Source of the DNA: Bacillota bacterium
Lineage (GTDB): Bacteria > Bacillota > Bacilli > Alicyclobacillales > SLC66
Reading direction: 5' to 3'
Length of the DNA stretch: 25,284 nt
Assembly (NCBI GenBank): GCA_021821225.1
Contig: JAKACR010000012.1
Location: forward strand, 1 to 25,284
Shown here: piece after piece, positions 22,146 through 25,284 of the stretch
Layout: each line of letters starts with the position of its first letter
How positions within the stretch are numbered: position 1 is the stretch's first letter
Notes under the pieces: model-generated
The model's database searches: none
Told to the model about the DNA's origin: nothing
What the model saw: the letters and a program-made list of their open reading frames with translations, nothing else
Program-made: the position numbers and the translations under genes

Positions 22146-22262
22146 GTGAAGAGGGCGGAATTCGCTTTCGTTCAAACTGGCCAAGTCCGGTGGCAGTATC
22201 TCGTGCACGGGCAGGGTGCCGGGTCGCTGGTGTTCGTTCCATGTCGTCTGCCCGACACGGAA
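22146..22262 (+). pseudogene. Possible N-terminal remnant of an alpha/beta hydrolase
   Basis: From a GTG at 22146, directly after a TATGAT (22137-22142), the frame reads FVQTGQVRWQYLVHGQGAG then SLVFVP. This resembles the first strands of many alpha/beta hydrolases, up to the point where the oxyanion loop (normally ..PG) would follow. After about 39 codons it enters the antisense of the aldo/keto reductase gene, so any gene is truncated. The resemblance is short and could be chance. Confidence 0.25.
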
Positions 22263-22280
22263 CCCCGCCGCGCGCGGGAT

Positions 22281-23216
22281 TCACCAAGGAAGCGGGTCGT
22301 CCTTGAGCGTCTCTTCCCAGAAGCGGTGCAGGCGTTCGACGGTGTGCGGGGGCATTTCAGCTTGCGATGCGGAGGCGTTTTCTTCCCACTGCGCAATGTT
22401 CTTTGCGCCCGGGATCACGGTACTGATCTCGGGATGGGCGAGAATGAACCGCAGGGCCGCCTGGGCGAGTGTGGCGCCGTCTTCCTCGACAAAGCGGATG
22501 CGTTCGACGAAATCAGCCCTGCGAGCGATCACCTCTTCGCTCCAACGCCGCCGTATGCCCGTAAAGCGACTGGTCTTGTCGTATTTGCCGCCGAGCCATC
22601 CGGAGTCCAGCGGCACCTTGACGATGAGGCCCACGCGGTTCTCCTGCGCCTTTGCGAACGCGTGGGCGTTCGCCTGCGAGAAGATATTGAACAGAATCTC
22701 CATCGCGTGACTGCCCGATGTGTTCAGGACGGTCTCCATATCGTCGAGTTTGTCCACGGAAGCGCCGTACGCGTGAATGATCCCTTCGTCCTGGAGTTGC
22801 TGCAGCGCCCGCATCTGCGTGCTGTCGCCGCGCAGGCACTCCTGGGGCGGATTGTGCAGCAATACGGAGTCGACGTACGATGTGCGCAGGCGCGCCAGGC
22901 TCGCTTCCACGGACCTGCGGATCGCCTGTGCGGAGAAGTCGGTCGAGCCCTCGGCGGTATGGCCCACTTTCGTATTGATCACCACCTGGTTGCGCCGGCC
23001 CTCAAGTGCTTCGCCCAGCAGTTGCTCACTGGTTCCGTGCGCGTACCCAGGCGCCGTGTCAAAGAAGGTGCACCCTTGCGCCAGCGCGGTGTGCACAAGT
23101 TGGATCGCTTCGTCGTGCGCCATCGGCGTCCAGTCTTTCCCGTTGCCCAACTGCCAGGCTCCGAACCCGATCTCGGACACCTTGATGTCGAGATTGCCGT
23201 AGTTGCGGTATCGCAT
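22281..23216 (-). CDS. Aldo/keto reductase
   Basis: 311 residues from the ATG at 23216-23214, with AGGAG eight bases upstream. It is a TIM-barrel NADPH-dependent oxidoreductase. The catalytic tetrad is visible as D53 and Y58 (FFDTAPGYAHGTSE), K83 (INTKVG) and H121 (SVLLHNPP). The C-terminal cofactor loop (ISTVIPGAKNIAQWEEN) is typical of the YajO/GSP69-like branch. The physiological substrate, an aldehyde or ketone, cannot be told. The gene appears monocistronic, with an extended -10 promoter 55 bases upstream of its start. Confidence 0.93.
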   Translation of the reverse strand: MRYRNYGNLDIKVSEIGFGAWQLGNGKDWTPMAHDEAIQLVHTALAQGCTFFDTAPGYAHGTSEQLLGEALEGRRNQVVINTKVGHTAEGSTDFSAQAIRRSVEASLARLRTSYVDSVLLHNPPQECLRGDSTQMRALQQLQDEGIIHAYGASVDKLDDMETVLNTSGSHAMEILFNIFSQANAHAFAKAQENRVGLIVKVPLDSGWLGGKYDKTSRFTGIRRRWSEEVIARRADFVERIRFVEEDGATLAQAALRFILAHPEISTVIPGAKNIAQWEENASASQAEMPPHTVERLHRFWEETLKDDPLPW

Positions 23217-23270
23217 GGGGTCATCTCCTGTGTATGTAGTTTCGCAGAGTCGTCGCGGTGGACGCGATTC

Positions 23271-23279
23271 ATTGTAGCA
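23271..23279 (-). promoter_or_regulatory. Extended -10 promoter of the aldo/keto reductase gene
   Basis: The minus strand reads TGCTACAAT, identical to the box upstream of the sigma factor gene (1196-1204). It lies 55 bases upstream of the start. No obvious -35 is visible. Confidence 0.5.
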
Positions 23280-23396
23280 CAACAGGCCGCGGGGATTGCG
23301 GCGCCGTCAGTCCTCGCGGGCGGCGAGGGAAGTAGTCTGATTGGACCGTGATCCGCGTGGACTCCCCGTCTGGTTGCGATGGCATTCAAATTGATC

Positions 23397-23416
23397 CTTG
23401 TGAATGATTTCACAAG
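23397..23416. promoter_or_regulatory. CRP-type operator 1
   Basis: CTTGTGAATGATTTCACAAG is a perfect palindrome with 8-bp arms that contains TGTGA-N6-TCACA, the exact consensus arrangement of the CRP/FNR superfamily. It lies 59 bases upstream of the start of the following membrane protein gene. Confidence 0.7.
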
Positions 23417-23437
23417 ACTTCAGATCGGTTACGATGA

Positions 23438-23456
23438 TTGTGCAATCATTCACAAG
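23438..23456. promoter_or_regulatory. CRP-type operator 2
   Basis: Read on the minus strand, TTGTGAATGATTGCACAA repeats operator 1 with a single change (TTCACA to TGCACA). Its centre is about 41 bases from that of operator 1, roughly four helical turns. It ends 18 bases before the start codon, which favours repression of a promoter lying between or over the sites. Confidence 0.6.
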
Positions 23457-23474
23457 AGAAAGGGAGCCTCCATC

Positions 23475-23942
23475 ATGGCAACCCAACTGAAGTTCAAACA
23501 ACGCATCGCATCACCGTCCGCGGTCGAACCGTCCCACCGCGCGCTGGAGTATCTCCGCCTGTCGATGGTCATCTTCGCCTTGACGGACGTTGCCGCACAC
23601 CTGTTCGCCAGTCCTGGAACGACGCCGATGGTGTCGTATTGGATTGACATTGAGACTGCCGTATACGGCCTGATCGCCGTCGTCTACCTGCTCGGACTGC
23701 GCCGCTACTACCTGCCTCCCATCCTCTTCACCGCGTACAATCTCGTCATGTACTTTGTCTCGGGTCTGGTGGCGCTGCCGTTTGGCATCAACAATGCGCC
23801 GCTTGCCGGGCACATTCAATTCGCCCAGTACTCGTTCGGCCGCGGATTTTCGCTCCTTTCCTGGCTGTACCTGCTCGTCGTGGGCGTCGTGATGTTGAAG
23901 AAGGATCCCGGATCAAAGTTGAACGAACTGCTCGAGTCCTGA
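23475..23942 (+). CDS. Small four-helix membrane protein of unknown function
   Basis: 155 residues from the ATG at 23475; AAGGGAG lies eight bases upstream. The start is preferred over an upstream in-frame one at 23379 because of this site and because the upstream stretch is occupied by the two operators. A polar N-terminus (1-28) precedes about four hydrophobic helices: RLSMVIFALTDVAAHLF, YGLIAVVYLLGLRRYYL, LFTAYNLVMYFVSGLVALPF and LLSWLYLLVVGVVMLKK. No family is recognised; DoxX-like or DUF-type proteins have a similar size. It is monocistronic, ended by a clear terminator, and apparently controlled by a CRP-family regulator. Confidence 0.75.
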   Translation: MATQLKFKQRIASPSAVEPSHRALEYLRLSMVIFALTDVAAHLFASPGTTPMVSYWIDIETAVYGLIAVVYLLGLRRYYLPPILFTAYNLVMYFVSGLVALPFGINNAPLAGHIQFAQYSFGRGFSLLSWLYLLVVGVVMLKKDPGSKLNELLES

Positions 23943-24040
23943 ACGCCGCCACGCGCCGCGCGCCGCGCGGCTGGAAGGGGCTCTCTGACAGACTGAACGG
24001 GTTCACCGCCGGGGTGCAAAATGGACAATCGACATACGAT

Positions 24041-24082
24041 ATGGCGTGCCAATTGGCAATCGATGCGGCACGCCATTTTTCT
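24041..24082 (+). terminator. Intrinsic terminator of the four-helix membrane protein gene
   Basis: ATGGCGTGCC (24041-24050) pairs perfectly with GGCACGCCAT (24067-24076), and TTTTTC follows directly. It is the clearest intrinsic terminator in the window, 100 bases past the stop codon. Confidence 0.85.
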
Positions 24083-24141
24083 TATCATTGCGAGGTCTTT
24101 CTGGATTGTCCCTCAGCCTTGGGAGGAGAATATTCAACCAT

Positions 24142-25284
24142 TCATTGCGCCTGCGATGCTGTCGGTATCAGGTTTCGCTTTGCAGAAATCAGTACCGCCA
24201 GCAACACACCAAGGATCCCTACAGCGCAGGCGAACGCCAGCACGGCATGATAGAGGCCAAATGTCTCTGCTCCGAAACCGACTCCTAAAATCGGAATTCC
24301 AACTCCGCAGTAGATGACCACATAGAAGCTTGAGATCACGTCACCACGACGTTGCGGGGGAGCCACTTGGCCGATCAGCGTCATACTTCCCATGAAAGCT
24401 AATCCCTGCCCTGCGCCCGTTATGATTGTGCTCATGACGAGCAGAATGGCAGATTGAACGGGCACGGCCAAGACCACGCCTGCAAGTCCGATGATGAGCA
24501 GTATCAGTCCAGTAATCAGGCACACCCGGACAGCCAATCGTTTCAACGACAACTGCACCATGGAGGACGATCCGAGCATGACAAACACCACACCGCCGGC
24601 GATCGCCAGGTTTTGAATGTGCAACAGTGCACCCACGTAAGACGGAACAAGGGACATGAAGAGTGCCGTTACGGCCCATGCGATAAATGCGGCCGCGGAA
24701 CCAATGACAAACGGTGGACGGATTTCGGAGGGAACCCCTGGTTTCTGTGGTCGCCACCTGCCTTCACTTCTACCGTGAACAGTCTCTGGGATAAACAGCA
24801 AAGCAAGGACGCCGGGAATCAGCAAAATCAGATGGATGATGAACGGGAAAACCGTCGGCCAAGGGCCGTACTGGGCGAGTATGCCAGCCAAAATCGGCCC
24901 CAGTGCGCTGCCGCTTGCGGTCGCGACGGATGCGATCAGGGCAGCTTGTCTGCGATCTCCACGTGGATGAAGTTCAGCCAGAGCCGCGGTTGCTGGACCA
25001 CTCACAATTCCCACTGCGAGACCCTGAATGGCACGCGCGATAAACAGCCATGCCACGTCATTTGCGCTGGCAAACAAGGCAGAACCGAGAGCGGCCACGA
25101 CGAATCCCGGGACAAGGATCTTCTTTCGGCCAAAGCGGTCTGACAACTGTCCGAACAGCAACAACGAGGGAATAATCATCAGGGCATATACTGCGAATAC
25201 GAGGGTCAGGATACCAGACGAGAATCCCCAATCATGTTGATAGACGCCGTACAATGGGGAAGGCAGGTTTGTCCCAACCATCAA
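24142..25284 (-). CDS. MFS-family transporter (5' end outside the window)
   Basis: 380 residues are visible; the first in-frame codons at the window edge are TTG-ATG, and family members usually have a few more residues before the NLPSPLYGVYQ segment of helix 1, so the gene probably starts outside. Twelve helices can be traced. Motif A between helices 2 and 3 reads GQLSDRFGRKK, the proton-linked antiporter signature. A second loop at about 185-200 separates the two six-helix halves. The drug:proton or sugar-efflux branches fit best, but the substrate is unknown. The reading frame ends at 24142 with no terminator evident on its own strand. Confidence 0.9.
   Translation of the reverse strand: MMVGTNLPSPLYGVYQHDWGFSSGILTLVFAVYALMIIPSLLLFGQLSDRFGRKKILVPGFVVAALGSALFASANDVAWLFIARAIQGLAVGIVSGPATAALAELHPRGDRRQAALIASVATASGSALGPILAGILAQYGPWPTVFPFIIHLILLIPGVLALLFIPETVHGRSEGRWRPQKPGVPSEIRPPFVIGSAAAFIAWAVTALFMSLVPSYVGALLHIQNLAIAGGVVFVMLGSSSMVQLSLKRLAVRVCLITGLILLIIGLAGVVLAVPVQSAILLVMSTIITGAGQGLAFMGSMTLIGQVAPPQRRGDVISSFYVVIYCGVGIPILGVGFGAETFGLYHAVLAFACAVGILGVLLAVLISAKRNLIPTASQAQ

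Noticed and set aside
22146..23351. 401-codon plus-strand frame
   Set aside because: Almost entirely antisense to the aldo/keto reductase; only its first 39 codons are of any interest and are listed separately.

Overview
The window looks like chromosome of a GC-rich Gram-positive (Bacillota) bacterium. Ribosome-binding sites are strong AGGAGG/AAGGGAG types, GTG and TTG starts are common, and the oxidase subunit II is a lipoprotein. A LytR-CpsA-Psr protein, a DinR/LexA-type box and an XRE-TPR regulator of the PlcR/Rgg kind also fit. An acidophilic Alicyclobacillaceae-like host is my inference; no rRNA or other taxonomic marker is present. No tRNA, rRNA or CRISPR array was seen.

Left part (1-8744), signalling and respiration. 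An ECF sigma factor and its zinc-finger anti-sigma factor (cut by the window edge) overlap by ATGA on the minus strand. Divergent from them is a cysteine-free Crp/Fnr-family regulator with a CRP-like recognition helix. It is followed by a 12-helix membrane protein resembling haem-copper oxidase subunit I. A gene-poor, partly AT-rich spacer of about 850 bases holds a DinR/LexA-like box and a TetR-like palindrome. Then comes the qoxABCD operon for a haem-copper quinol oxidase, closed by a hairpin terminator.

Middle part (8745-16620), metabolism. It holds a cupin-type phosphoglucose isomerase with a near-consensus promoter, an M81 (MlrC-like) metallopeptidase, a convergent AEC transporter, an E. 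coli-type CCA-adding enzyme whose HD domain has lost its motif, a small lipoprotein, and an S9-family peptidase whose natural start codon seems to be lost.

Accessory patch (16819-20667). A decayed IS630-type transposase fragment borders a visibly more AT-rich patch. The patch holds an XRE-TPR regulator, three 21-bp iterons placed against a -10 box, a possible 33-codon peptide gene overlapping a secreted-protein gene by GTGA, a frameshifted secreted protein, and a small membrane protein. A further copy of the iteron core lies 1.9 kb away, next to another TATAAT. This is the best candidate here for an undescribed system, possibly peptide-responsive, although its secreted gene reads as broken.

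Right part (20668-25284). It holds a LytR-CpsA-Psr protein, a trace of an alpha/beta hydrolase, an aldo/keto reductase, a four-helix membrane protein preceded by two CRP-type TGTGA-N6-TCACA operators, and an MFS transporter cut by the window edge. Short in-frame or intergenic tandem duplications (9 to 40 bp units) recur through the whole window.
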